From the NCBI GenBank assembly GCA_015067175.1, contig SVMX01000006.1, positions 1-64,000 on the forward strand: a DNA stretch of 64,000 nucleotides. Direction: 5' to 3'. Below the pieces are notes generated by a model. That model had not been told where the DNA came from. It ran no database searches and saw only the letters and a program-made list of their open reading frames with translations. The number at the start of each line of letters is the position of its first letter. Within the stretch, counting starts at the first letter, position 1. The stretch is from Oscillospiraceae bacterium (GTDB lineage Bacteria; Bacillota; Clostridia; Oscillospirales; Ruminococcaceae). Below are positions 9,107 through 18,010 of the stretch, piece after piece. The translations under genes were made by a program, and so were the position numbers.

Positions 9107-9840
9107 TAGCTATATTAAAGCGTGAATTTACATCTTATTTCACATCTCCGCTTGGTTATGTGTATTTAGCGGTTTTCTACTGCTTTTCGGGACTTTTCCT
9201 TTGGATGTTCTCGCTGACAACAGGCTCTGCCGATATGTCCGCGACATTCCTTTGGATGTTCTTTATAATGATGATACTCATTCCCGTTCTTACTATGAGA
9301 ACGATGGCAGATGACAAGCGCCAAAAGACCGACCAGCTTACTTTGACATCTCCTATAAGCCTTTTTGGCCTTGTAACAGGCAAATTCCTTGCAGCGTTCT
9401 CGATATTCCTTATCGGAGCTGTTGTGCTGCTCGTTTATGCTGTGTTTATTTCAGCAGCCGTATCCGATACCGCTGCGACAACGGGCGTTGAGGCGTCTTT
9501 CGGTTGGGCTTCCGTATTCGGAAATATCGTTGGCATCTGCCTTATGGGCGCTGTGTTTATTTCCGCGGGAATATTCATTTCAAGCCTTACAGAAAATCAG
9601 ATGATAGCCGCTATCGGCAGCATCGGCGTGAATATCGTGCTGTATCTGTTTGATATCATTGCAAATTTCGTGCAGATAGATTGGCTTCAGCAGCTTATCA
9701 TCTCGCTTTCTGTGTACAATAAATATCAGGAGTTCACCTACGGCATTTTCAGCCTTGGCAATATCGTATTCTTTGTGAGCCTCGTTGTGGTGTTCAACTT
9801 CCTGACGATGCGCGTTCTTGAACGCCGTCGCTGGAGCTGA
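9103..9840 (+). CDS. ABC-2 type permease, GldF-like
   Basis: A 245-residue integral membrane protein with about six hydrophobic segments. It opens with KREFTSYFTSPLGYVYLA, typical of GldF/NosY-type permeases, and contains the loop MRTMADDKRQKTDQLTLTSP between helices 2 and 3. It is coupled to the ATPase gene by a GTGTAAGCAGATGA-type 4-base overlap and is followed 17 bases later by the GldG-like gene. The substrate is unknown. Confidence 0.88.
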   Translation: MIAILKREFTSYFTSPLGYVYLAVFYCFSGLFLWMFSLTTGSADMSATFLWMFFIMMILIPVLTMRTMADDKRQKTDQLTLTSPISLFGLVTGKFLAAFSIFLIGAVVLLVYAVFISAAVSDTAATTGVEASFGWASVFGNIVGICLMGAVFISAGIFISSLTENQMIAAIGSIGVNIVLYLFDIIANFVQIDWLQQLIISLSVYNKYQEFTYGIFSLGNIVFFVSLVVVFNFLTMRVLERRRWS

Positions 9841-9857
9841 GAAGGGAGGCACGGCAA

Positions 9858-11537
9858 ATGAAAAAAGATAACAAAAAGCCTCTTGAAAAAGAGAACGAAA
9901 ATGTGGTAGCTGCTGTTGATATAGCAGAGGCTATCGAAAACTCTGCGGCTGACTCAGATGTTAAGGCTGACGAAAAGCCCGCAAAGGAAAAGAAAAAGTT
10001 CAATATGCGCAATTTTAAGCATGGTACATTGTCTGTTATACTGACGCTCGTGTTTATTGCAGTGGTTGTTGTGTTCAATGTCGTTGTGGGACTTATATCC
10101 GACCGCTTTGATACAGAAGTAGACCTTACAGCTTCGGGCGTTTACACGCTTGAAGAAAAGACCGAGGAGTATATCAAGAACGTAAACAAGGATATCACCA
10201 TAACCGTTCTTAACTCCGAAACGAATTTTGAGGCGCTCGGTGACCCTTACAAGCAGGTAAACGAGCTGCTTAAAAAGATGTCGATAGCAAACCCGCTTAT
10301 CACGATAGAATATCTGCTGCTTGACCAGAACCCCGGCTATGCAGCGGATTTCCAGAGCGGTGAGATCGCTGACAACTATATCGTTGTTCAGTGCCCCTCG
10401 ACAAAACAGCGCAGAGTGCTTGTTGACGATCTCAGCAAGTCGCTGAGCTACGGCACAGAGGGCGAGGGCTACATCACTGTGAACACCGAGGATTACTACA
10501 ACGCTTACATGGCGTATTATTACTACGGCACTCACTTTGATATGTATGACTACCTCTATTCCAACATTGAGCAGGACGTTGTTTCTGCGCTGATGTTTGT
10601 TACAAATGAGGACCCTGTTCGTGTTGCTTTCACGCAGGGCTACAACGAGTCCGACAGCACTGCACTTCAGTCGCTGCTTTCGGATAACGGCTACGCCGTT
10701 GAAACAATAAATCTCGCACAGGTAGATGAGATAGACCCCGATATTGATTTCGTTATCATGTACGCACCTACTATAGATGTTGATACCGATAATATCACAA
10801 AGCTTGATAAGTTCCTTGATAACGGCGGTGAATTCGGCAAAAACGTGATGTATTTTGCGTCTATAGACCAACCCGATACTCCCAATATTGAGCTTTTCCT
10901 CAACGACTGGGGACTTTCTGTCGGTAATTCTATCATAATGCAGAACGACAATAATTATCGTTTCGTTTTTGATACACCGACAATTCCCCACTCTCATTTC
11001 CAGCAGGTTTGCGATACTCCTTATGCAGGCGACGTGTTTGCAGGCACCCTGTATACCTACGGCGCATATATGCGTCCCGTTATCCAGATATGGGAGGGCG
11101 GCACAAAGGGCAATATCGAGCAGGAAATCGTCATGCAGAGCTACGACAATGCTTATCTCTACCCACTGAATGCAGGCGAGGACTTCACTCCCGAATCTGC
11201 TGAATCGGGAAAGTTCAACGATGTTATCGCAGCCTACAGAATACACTCCTCAACAAACGAGCCGAGCCGTCTTGTTGTGTTCGGTTCCGATATGCTTACT
11301 TGCAAGGAGTTTCTGAGCTACGGTAACGCAAACAACAGCACGCTAGTTATCAATATGTTCAACTATATCAGCGGCAAGGAGAAGGGCATAACCATCAAGC
11401 CCAAGTCCTTTGCAACAACAGGCTTTGATATGACTCAGCAGCAGGCTGATACGCTCGTTATTTTCCTGTGTATCGTCATTCCCGTTGTTGTTATCGCGAT
11501 AGGTATTGTAATTTGGGTGCGCAGGAGGCACAGATAA
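9858..11537 (+). CDS. GldG-like ABC auxiliary protein, membrane anchored
   Basis: A 559-residue protein. A charged Lys/Glu-rich cytoplasmic N-terminus (1-50) leads to a transmembrane segment (about 55-78). A large extracytoplasmic GldG/IFT52-like domain follows, starting with FDTEVDLTASGVYTLEEKT, and there is a C-terminal transmembrane helix (about 533-553) ending in WVRRRHR. Families of this type accompany GldA/GldF permeases. The stop codon overlaps the next start by one base (TAATG). The role is unknown; it probably forms the external part of the transporter. Confidence 0.85.
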   Translation: MKKDNKKPLEKENENVVAAVDIAEAIENSAADSDVKADEKPAKEKKKFNMRNFKHGTLSVILTLVFIAVVVVFNVVVGLISDRFDTEVDLTASGVYTLEEKTEEYIKNVNKDITITVLNSETNFEALGDPYKQVNELLKKMSIANPLITIEYLLLDQNPGYAADFQSGEIADNYIVVQCPSTKQRRVLVDDLSKSLSYGTEGEGYITVNTEDYYNAYMAYYYYGTHFDMYDYLYSNIEQDVVSALMFVTNEDPVRVAFTQGYNESDSTALQSLLSDNGYAVETINLAQVDEIDPDIDFVIMYAPTIDVDTDNITKLDKFLDNGGEFGKNVMYFASIDQPDTPNIELFLNDWGLSVGNSIIMQNDNNYRFVFDTPTIPHSHFQQVCDTPYAGDVFAGTLYTYGAYMRPVIQIWEGGTKGNIEQEIVMQSYDNAYLYPLNAGEDFTPESAESGKFNDVIAAYRIHSSTNEPSRLVVFGSDMLTCKEFLSYGNANNSTLVINMFNYISGKEKGITIKPKSFATTGFDMTQQQADTLVIFLCIVIPVVVIAIGIVIWVRRRHR

Positions 11538-13105
11538 TGGCAAAACTTTCAAAATCTACACGCACCGTTGTTATTGCGGCGGCGGTTCTGCTCATACTTG
11601 GTGCGGTATGCCTTGTACTGCTGCTGACCTCGCCGTCCGATGATAAAAAAGAAAGCGGTGCTGACACCGCGACCTCCGAGGCTTCAACTACTGAAACAGA
11701 GGAAGCCGATACTTCGTTTGTCATAACCGACAGGGAAGGCACCGAGGTAACAAAGGCAGAAATAACTAACAGCCTTGGCAGCTTCACTTTTCTGCGCCAG
11801 AGCCGTACGGTTGCTGATGCGGAGGAGTTTTACTGGACGAGCGAGCAGCTCAAAGGCGCTCCCTCGAATGATACCCTTATCAAGGCGTTCATGAATTGCC
11901 TTGCGGGATTAACAGCTTCCGAGCTTGTTGAAGAGAACGCAGACGACCTCGATAAGTACGGCTTGAAAACACCTGTTTCTACTGCAAAGATAACTTTCGC
12001 AGACGGCGCAGAGCAGACAGTGCATTTCGGTATTCAAAATCCTTCTGAAATGACATCGGTATATTGTCGCACGGACGGAAGCAGCGATGTTTATATGATA
12101 AGCTACTATTCTGTAGGCGATGTATATTACGGAATAACCGATTTTGTAAATATGTCGATAACAGAGGGTTACAGTACTGATGATCCGCAGGAGCTTGATT
12201 ATTTCATTATCGAGCGCAAGGATCTCGAAGAGCCTATCGAGATTTCCTATATGTATGATGTACAGGAGGAGTCTGAGAAGGATAGTGACGAGATTCTTGT
12301 TACGACCTTTAATTCTCATCGTATAACAACGCCTTTTGTTGCAGAGGTAGATTCTGTAAAAGGTCAGACTGTATGCTATGGGCTTTACGGACTTTCGGCT
12401 TCCTATTGTATAAGTGTTGATCCCGATGAGGCGCTGCTTGCTGAAACAGGGCTTGATGATCCTCATTGTAAGCTGACATTTAAATATGGCGGAAACCGGT
12501 ATGTGTTGCTTTTGGGCAATAAACTGATAAATGTTACAGAGAGCGAGGACGAATCCACACCTGACCTTGAAACTGTTGTCGGATATTATGGCATGGTCGA
12601 GGGCAGTGATATCATCTACGCATTTGCTACTGATTCTGTACCGTGGTATGATATTACAGTAGAGGATATAGTGTCAAGACGACCTGTTTCGCCTTATATC
12701 TACACCTGCGACAGTGTTGTTGTCACCACACCTGAAAGAGTATACGAGTTTATGATAAACGGCGACGCTAGCGAAAACAGCTTTACACTTGACGGCGTTG
12801 AGCTTGATAACTACAAGTTCAAGGAGCTTTATCAGCATCTGATCGCTGCTGTAGGTGAGGAGATCTATCGTGTTGACGGTGATTATGAGCCTTTCATTAC
12901 CGTTCAGTTGAACTACCGTGAGAAATATCACTATTTTTACGGCGGCGCTTCAGATAAGATTGAATATTACAAGTCAGATGACCGTAAAAATATCGTAAGA
13001 GTAAACGGTGAGGTGCTTTTCAAGGTACGTCAGGTCTACACAGAACGACTGCTTGAAAATATCGAGGCTTTGATCAGCGGCGGTGATCTTGAACTTAACT
13101 GGTAA
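11537..13105 (+). CDS. DUF4340 membrane-anchored protein
   Basis: A 522-residue protein. I chose the ATG at 11537 because GCAGGAGG lies at 11521-11528; the frame runs open further upstream inside the previous gene. One N-terminal transmembrane helix (about 11-31) is followed by a Ser/Thr/Glu linker and a long extracytoplasmic region. That region contains repeated DUF4340-like units (DDLDKYGLKTPVSTAKITFADG and TGLDDPHCKLTFKYGG). It is the usual fourth partner of GldA/F/G-type systems. No catalytic motif is seen. Confidence 0.82.
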   Translation: MAKLSKSTRTVVIAAAVLLILGAVCLVLLLTSPSDDKKESGADTATSEASTTETEEADTSFVITDREGTEVTKAEITNSLGSFTFLRQSRTVADAEEFYWTSEQLKGAPSNDTLIKAFMNCLAGLTASELVEENADDLDKYGLKTPVSTAKITFADGAEQTVHFGIQNPSEMTSVYCRTDGSSDVYMISYYSVGDVYYGITDFVNMSITEGYSTDDPQELDYFIIERKDLEEPIEISYMYDVQEESEKDSDEILVTTFNSHRITTPFVAEVDSVKGQTVCYGLYGLSASYCISVDPDEALLAETGLDDPHCKLTFKYGGNRYVLLLGNKLINVTESEDESTPDLETVVGYYGMVEGSDIIYAFATDSVPWYDITVEDIVSRRPVSPYIYTCDSVVVTTPERVYEFMINGDASENSFTLDGVELDNYKFKELYQHLIAAVGEEIYRVDGDYEPFITVQLNYREKYHYFYGGASDKIEYYKSDDRKNIVRVNGEVLFKVRQVYTERLLENIEALISGGDLELNW

Positions 13106-13158
13106 TATTATTCGGATAGCATATTGTAAAAATTATATGGAATGATGGAGGTATTAAC

Positions 13159-13437
13159 ATGGCAGAAAACAATTTTTTCTATTACAGAGGCTTCCCGCTC
13201 GTACAAAGCGGCAATGAGATGTACTATGGCAGCATGGGTGATAAGTTTGTAACAAAGCTTACCATTCGCTCCAGCGAGAAGCTGCATGATGTGGATATCC
13301 CCACAAAGGTCATGGTTCAGCTCGTTCCCACAGGAACAGAGGAAGTTGACCTTTCAAAGATAAGAAAGGGCGAGATGGCAAGTCTGTACGAAGCGCTTGA
13401 TACCGCTTATGTTTGGCTTGCAAAAGAACTTTTCTGA
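13159..13437 (+). CDS. Small conserved-looking protein of unknown function
   Basis: A 92-residue soluble protein that I do not recognise. It opens with several aromatics (FFYYRGFPL), has a predicted beta-rich middle (VTKLTIRSS, VMVQLVP) and a C-terminal helix (ASLYEALDTAYVWLAKEL). GGAGG lies 10 bases before the ATG. It follows DUF4340 by 53 bases and ends directly before a strong terminator, so it is probably the last gene of the ABC unit or a small separate unit. There is no signal peptide or transmembrane helix. Confidence 0.75.
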   Translation: MAENNFFYYRGFPLVQSGNEMYYGSMGDKFVTKLTIRSSEKLHDVDIPTKVMVQLVPTGTEEVDLSKIRKGEMASLYEALDTAYVWLAKELF

Positions 13438-13454
13438 TTTACTATAGTAAAAAG

Positions 13455-13488
13455 AGCCGAAGATTTTCAAAAAATCTTCGGCTTTTTA
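13455..13488 (+). terminator. Rho-independent terminator
   Basis: A perfect 13-bp stem (13455-13467 with 13471-13483) with a 3-base loop is followed by TTTTAT. It closes the ABC/small-protein unit. Confidence 0.9.
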
Positions 13489-13537
13489 TCATTTATGGCG
13501 AAATTTATAATTACTTGACATTTACCTGTTCTTTCTA

Positions 13538-13566
13538 TTGCAAAGTTCATTGAAAAAGTATATAAT
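13538..13566 (+). promoter_or_regulatory. Sigma-A promoter for the SEDS gene
   Basis: TTGCAA at 13538-13543 and a consensus TATAAT at 13561-13566 are separated by 17 bases, 42 bases before the start codon at 13608. Confidence 0.7.
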
Positions 13567-13607
13567 ATTATATGTATAGATATGTCCGATTTTCGAGGGT
13601 GCTATAA

Positions 13608-14747
13608 ATGAAAACTGTTCTTAAATGGCTGGGCGGTTATTTCAAAAAGCTTGACTGGATACTGCTTGCCATCTGCGGTGCGATAACCGCTTTTGATATT
13701 GTTATCGTGAACTCGCTGTATGAGAATAACTATATCGGGTTCGGCGATCTTCAAACACAGATATTTGCCGCTGTTATTGGCTTTTTCGCAGCAATTATCA
13801 TTGGTATGATAGATTATAAGAAAATGGCAAAGTATTGGTATGTATACGCTCCTGCGGCGCTGTTGTTGCAGCTTTTGCTGTTTACGCCGCTTGGCATAAA
13901 GCGCGATGACGACCTTGCTTGGCTTGACCTCGGCTTTATCAGCTTTCAGCCTGCCGAGATATTGAAGATCGTTTATATATTAACGCTTGCTGCTCATATA
14001 TACAAGCTTGGCGATAAGATAAACAGCTTTCCAAGGCTTATCCTGCTGTGTATCCACGGCTTTGGCCCGTTTTTGCTGGTTCTGTTTCAGGGTGACGCAG
14101 GCTCGGCGCTGGTATTTTTGTTCGTTTTTCTTTGTATGCTTTTTGCAGCGGGAATTTCGTGGAAATATATCCTAGTCGCGCTTGTTGGTGCGCCTGCGGC
14201 TATTTATGTCGCATGGAACTACATCATGGAGGATCACCACAAAGCCCGTTTTCTGATACTTTTTGATGAAGAGATGCAGGAAGCCGAGAAGCTTGACATC
14301 TATATGCAGCAGTATCAAGCGAAAATAGCTATGGGTTCGGGGCAGCTTAAAGGTCTTGGCTTCGATTCCGACAGCTACACCTATGTTCCTGAGATATACA
14401 ACGATTTTATCTTCTCCTACATCGGTATGACGCTTGGATTTATCGGCTGCATGGCTGTTGTTGTGGCGCTCGCCGTGCTTTGCTTGAAGCTTTTGTCCAA
14501 CGCTTCCGCATCGCAGGACTTGCTTGGTAAGATGATATGTATCGGCGTTTTTGCGATGATGACCTTCCACTGCATCATAAACATCGGTGTTGTGGTGTCA
14601 GCGATACCTGTAATCGGTATTACACTGCCGTTTATCAGTACAGGCGGCACGTCAATGATCATGATGTACGCTTCTATCGGCCCTGTGCTGAGTATTCCCA
14701 CGCATAAGGAAAAGAAGCGGCATATGTTCTATGAAGAAAAGGATTAA
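13608..14747 (+). CDS. SEDS-family peptidoglycan glycosyltransferase (RodA/FtsW-like)
   Basis: A 379-residue protein with about ten transmembrane segments that aligns with RodA: LDLGFISFQPAEILKI, FQGDAGSALVFL, the NDFIF motif carrying the catalytic-type Asp, and a C-terminal ISTGGTSMIMM in place of the usual SYGGSS. After NDFIF the family normally has EELG, but here the sequence reads GMTLG, so the paired glutamates are missing. SEDS proteins polymerise glycan strands with a class B PBP; none is adjacent. It could be a divergent RodA or a sporulation (SpoVE-like) paralogue. Confidence 0.85.
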   Translation: MKTVLKWLGGYFKKLDWILLAICGAITAFDIVIVNSLYENNYIGFGDLQTQIFAAVIGFFAAIIIGMIDYKKMAKYWYVYAPAALLLQLLLFTPLGIKRDDDLAWLDLGFISFQPAEILKIVYILTLAAHIYKLGDKINSFPRLILLCIHGFGPFLLVLFQGDAGSALVFLFVFLCMLFAAGISWKYILVALVGAPAAIYVAWNYIMEDHHKARFLILFDEEMQEAEKLDIYMQQYQAKIAMGSGQLKGLGFDSDSYTYVPEIYNDFIFSYIGMTLGFIGCMAVVVALAVLCLKLLSNASASQDLLGKMICIGVFAMMTFHCIINIGVVVSAIPVIGITLPFISTGGTSMIMMYASIGPVLSIPTHKEKKRHMFYEEKD

Positions 14748-14797
14748 ATGGGACTTTCCCTTAAATACAGCAATGTTTTCAGAAAGGATAACAATAT

Positions 14798-16051
14798 ATG
14801 AAACCCCGTATTTCGACATTAAAGGACATTTATCCCGACAGTCAGGCTGAACAGCAGGCAGCGCGCTATAAAAAGGCTGTGGCTGATTTTGCTGAGTATT
14901 TCGGCAGCATCGGCGAGCATCGCTTTTTCTCCGCGCCCGGCAGAACTGAGATCTGCGGCAACCACACTGACCACAACTGCGGCAAGGTGTTTGCGGCAAG
15001 TGTCAGCCTTGATGTTATCGCTGTTGTAGAGCTTACCGACGACAATAAGATAACGATAAAATCCGAGGGTTTCCCCGAGGATAGTATTTCGCTCGACAGC
15101 CTTGATGTTGTTCCTGAGGAGAAGAACACCTCCGCTTCGCTTATCCGCGGTGTTGCTTCCAAGTTCAAGCAGGAGGGATACACTATTGGCGGTTTCCGTG
15201 CTTATACAACATCTAACGTTATGAAAGGCAGCGGACTTTCTTCCTCTGCGGCTTTCGAGGTGCTTGTAGGAACTATCCTGTCGCATCTTTTCAATGGCGG
15301 TCAGGTAAGCCCCGTTAAGATCGCACAGATCTCGCAGTATGCCGAAAATGTTTACTTCGGCAAGCCCTCAGGTCTTATGGACCAGATGGCAAGCTCCGTT
15401 GGCGGCTTTATCGCGATAGATTTCAAGGATACCGCAAACCCTGTTATTGAGCCTATTCCCGCTGATTTCGAGAAGTTTGGTCATGCGCTGTGCATCGTTG
15501 ACGCAAAGGGCGACCATGCCGACCTCACCGATGAGTACGCTTCTATTCCCACAGAGATGAAGAAGATCGCGGAGTATTTCGGCTGCAAGCATCTGCGTGA
15601 GATTTCCAAGGCGGATATAATGCTCAACATCAATACTCTGCGCAATCAGTTCGGCGACAGAGCAGTTCTGCGCTCCATTCATTTCTTTGATGAGAATGAG
15701 CGCGTTGACAAGCTTGTTCACGCGCTGAAAGCAGGCGATTTTGCGGCTTTCCTCGGCAGCGTTAAGGAGAGCGGCGACAGCTCTTTCAAGTATCTACAGA
15801 ACATTTACGCAAATACTGATGTTCCGCACCAGTGCCTTAGTATTGCGCTGAACATCGCAGAAAATTCGCTTCACCGCAAGGGCGCGTGCAGAGTTCACGG
15901 CGGCGGCTTTGCCGGTACAATACAGGCGTTTGTACCCCTTGACGATCTCCAGCAGTTCAAGATGAACATTGAAAAGGTGTTCGGCGCAGGCTCATGCCAC
16001 GTGCTGAGTGTACGTCCCATCGGCGGAACAGAGGTCGTGCTCAATAGCTGA
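14798..16051 (+). CDS. galK: Galactokinase
   Basis: A 417-residue GHMP kinase that phosphorylates galactose to galactose-1-phosphate in the Leloir pathway. Motifs: the substrate signature FFSAPGRTEICGNHTDHN (about 45-62), the ATP loop MKGSGLSSSAAFEV (about 140-153), SGLMDQMASSVGG with the catalytic-type Asp, and CRVHGGGFAGTIQ near the C-terminus. The length is typical. No galT or galE is next to it; a GNAT gene follows after one base. Confidence 0.94.
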   Translation: MKPRISTLKDIYPDSQAEQQAARYKKAVADFAEYFGSIGEHRFFSAPGRTEICGNHTDHNCGKVFAASVSLDVIAVVELTDDNKITIKSEGFPEDSISLDSLDVVPEEKNTSASLIRGVASKFKQEGYTIGGFRAYTTSNVMKGSGLSSSAAFEVLVGTILSHLFNGGQVSPVKIAQISQYAENVYFGKPSGLMDQMASSVGGFIAIDFKDTANPVIEPIPADFEKFGHALCIVDAKGDHADLTDEYASIPTEMKKIAEYFGCKHLREISKADIMLNINTLRNQFGDRAVLRSIHFFDENERVDKLVHALKAGDFAAFLGSVKESGDSSFKYLQNIYANTDVPHQCLSIALNIAENSLHRKGACRVHGGGFAGTIQAFVPLDDLQQFKMNIEKVFGAGSCHVLSVRPIGGTEVVLNS

Positions 16052-16052
16052 T

Positions 16053-16454
16053 ATGGATATCATCTATACCGCTGAGCGTCACTTCACAGCAGAGCAGCTT
16101 CAAAAGCTGTTTCTTTCCGTGGATTGGCTTTCGGGTAACTACCCCGAGAGACTGCTGAAAGCACTCAATAACAGCGATACCGTCTTCACCGCATGGGACG
16201 ATGACACTCTTGTGGGGTTGATAAACGCTATTGATGATGGAGAACTGACCGCTTATGTGCATTATCTTTTAGTGAGTCCCGATTATCAGGGTAAAAATGT
16301 TGGCAGCACTCTTGTTGATATGGTAAAGGAAAAATATTCCGATTATCTGTATTTGTTTCTAGTTGCTGAAGCTCCGCCGCTGATCGACTATTATAGGCGA
16401 CTTGGGTTTGAACATCTTGAAAGCAGGTCAGTGATGGCTATTTCCAAGCCGTAA
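16053..16454 (+). CDS. GNAT-family N-acetyltransferase
   Basis: A 133-residue acetyltransferase. Its core has VHYLLVSPDYQGKNVGSTLVDMV, in which the Q/RxxGxG/A-type acetyl-CoA loop reads QGKNVG, and a C-terminal IDYYRRLGFEH motif. I placed the start at the ATG two bases after the galK stop; upstream in-frame codons overlap galK and are not needed. It is probably translationally coupled to galK. The substrate cannot be told. Confidence 0.85.
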   Translation: MDIIYTAERHFTAEQLQKLFLSVDWLSGNYPERLLKALNNSDTVFTAWDDDTLVGLINAIDDGELTAYVHYLLVSPDYQGKNVGSTLVDMVKEKYSDYLYLFLVAEAPPLIDYYRRLGFEHLESRSVMAISKP

Positions 16455-16484
16455 AGCAACATGCTTCGCTTTATTGATAATTCC

Positions 16485-16516
16485 GAAAAAAATAAGGGCG
16501 GAAACACCTTCCGCCC
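16485..16516 (-). terminator. Terminator of hflX
   Basis: An 8-bp GC-rich stem (16496-16503 with 16509-16516), read on the minus strand, is followed by TTATTTTTT. It lies between the convergent GNAT and hflX genes. Confidence 0.75.
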
Positions 16517-16561
16517 AAGAAATATGACCTGCGGCGCAGCCGCACATTAATTTCTAACTCC

Positions 16562-17806
16562 TCATTTCTCATTTATAGCATATTCGCTCATTTGTTTTAT
16601 ATTAAGCTTATCTACCAATGCGTCAACGACTATTCCGTTTTCGGTGTAGTCCTCGGAGAAAACCTTTCCGTTTTCGCGTATCACCGCAGCAAGTCCCGCC
16701 TTGTCGTATGGAAGCAGAAGCTTCATGCGCTTTGAAGTTTCGGGCAGGTTCTTCGCGATGACTTCAAGCAGCCTGTCGATGCCCTGCGCTTTAAGTGCGC
16801 TTATCTTCACAGTGCTGTCGTTTTCGGGAATGTTCTCCTCAAGCTTGTCGCACTTGTTTAATACTGTGACCACTGGGATTTCCGCAGCGCCAAGGTCAGC
16901 GAGCGTTTTCAGCGTTACGTCAGCCTTTTCGGTGGCTTCGGGGTCGGAAGCGTCACATACATGGATTATGATATCGGCACAGGCAGCCTCTTCAAGCGTT
17001 GATTTGAACGCTTCGACAAGGTGATGGGGAAGTCGTCTGATAAGTCCTACGGTATCGACCATAAGCAGGCTTCTTCCATCGGGAAGCTCTATAGCGCGCG
17101 AAGTTGGGTCGAGTGTCGCAAAAAGCTTGTCCTCTGCAAGCACTCCCGCGCCTGTCAAAAGGTTCAGCAGAGTGGATTTTCCCGCGTTTGTGTAGCCAAC
17201 GATAGCGCCAACCTGAACGCTGTCCTTTTTGCGGCGGCTTCTTGCGTAGCCGCGGCGTTCTTCAAGCTCTTTAAGCTCGTCTGACAGCTTGTCGATACGG
17301 CGGCGGATATGTCGCCTGTCTGTTTCAAGCTGAGTTTCACCTGGGCCTCGCGTACCGATACCGCCGCCGAGTCTTGAAAGCGACGCGCCTATTCCCATAA
17401 GACGGGGCAGGCGATAACGAAGCTGCGCAAGCTCTACCTGCAGTTTACCCTCGCGCGATACCGCTCTTCCCGCAAAGATGTCAAGAATAAGCATCGTCCG
17501 GTCAATAACGCGGATATCGGTTGCATTTTCGATGTTTCTTATCTGCGACGCAGTAAGCTCGCAGTCGAATATCAGAAGCTCCGCGCCGAGGTTTTCGCAA
17601 AGCTCTCTCACTTCGAGCAGCTTGCCCTCGCCGATAACGGTCGCCGTTTCGTAGGCGTCGCGCTTTTGGATTACGCGCGCAAGCTCCTCCGCTCCCGCAG
17701 TGGAAGCAAGCTCTGCAAGCTCGTCAAGGGAAGCCTCGCAGTCATAAGCGCCTGTGTCGGCGCTGACAAGTATCGCTTTTGTTAATGTTTTTTCTTCTTT
17801 TACCAT
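16562..17806 (-). CDS. hflX: GTPase HflX
   Basis: HflX is a ribosome-associated GTPase that splits stalled or heat-damaged 70S ribosomes. The 414-residue product has the HflX domain with GGGIGTRGPGETQLE (147-161), followed by the G domain: GYTNAGKST (204-212), DTVGLIRRLP (251-260) and NKCDK (317-321). AAGGAG precedes the ATG. It is transcribed divergently from nadB and has its own strong promoter. Confidence 0.95.
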   Translation of the reverse strand: MVKEEKTLTKAILVSADTGAYDCEASLDELAELASTAGAEELARVIQKRDAYETATVIGEGKLLEVRELCENLGAELLIFDCELTASQIRNIENATDIRVIDRTMLILDIFAGRAVSREGKLQVELAQLRYRLPRLMGIGASLSRLGGGIGTRGPGETQLETDRRHIRRRIDKLSDELKELEERRGYARSRRKKDSVQVGAIVGYTNAGKSTLLNLLTGAGVLAEDKLFATLDPTSRAIELPDGRSLLMVDTVGLIRRLPHHLVEAFKSTLEEAACADIIIHVCDASDPEATEKADVTLKTLADLGAAEIPVVTVLNKCDKLEENIPENDSTVKISALKAQGIDRLLEVIAKNLPETSKRMKLLLPYDKAGLAAVIRENGKVFSEDYTENGIVVDALVDKLNIKQMSEYAINEK

Positions 17807-17904
17807 TGAATACTCCTTCCGCTTTGCTACAACGGTAACGGCGGATGTAGCATATAACGTTCTGCGTGAGTGCAGAACTCAGACTTAATGCACACTTAAC
17901 TGAT

Positions 17905-17933
17905 ATTATAGCAATATTTTGGTTATGTGTCAA
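17905..17933 (-). promoter_or_regulatory. Consensus sigma-A promoter for hflX
   Basis: On the minus strand a perfect TTGACA (17928-17933) and a perfect TATAAT (17905-17910) are separated by 17 bases, about 100 bases before the hflX start. Confidence 0.85.
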
Positions 17934-18010
17934 GTCTGTAATTTTATTACACCTTGCCGCGTGGCTACGAACTTCATTCCAAATTTCCGCTGACAGAAAG
18001 GAAGAACGCT

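Noticed and set aside
9954-11246. 430-codon open frame antisense to the GldG-like gene
   Set aside because: It lies wholly opposite a well-supported gene with good start and operon spacing; composition is that of a reverse-strand shadow.
17807-18010. NiaR or NrtR operator upstream of nadB
   Set aside because: I scanned the hflX-nadB gap and found no palindrome matching either known motif; only the hflX promoter is clear.
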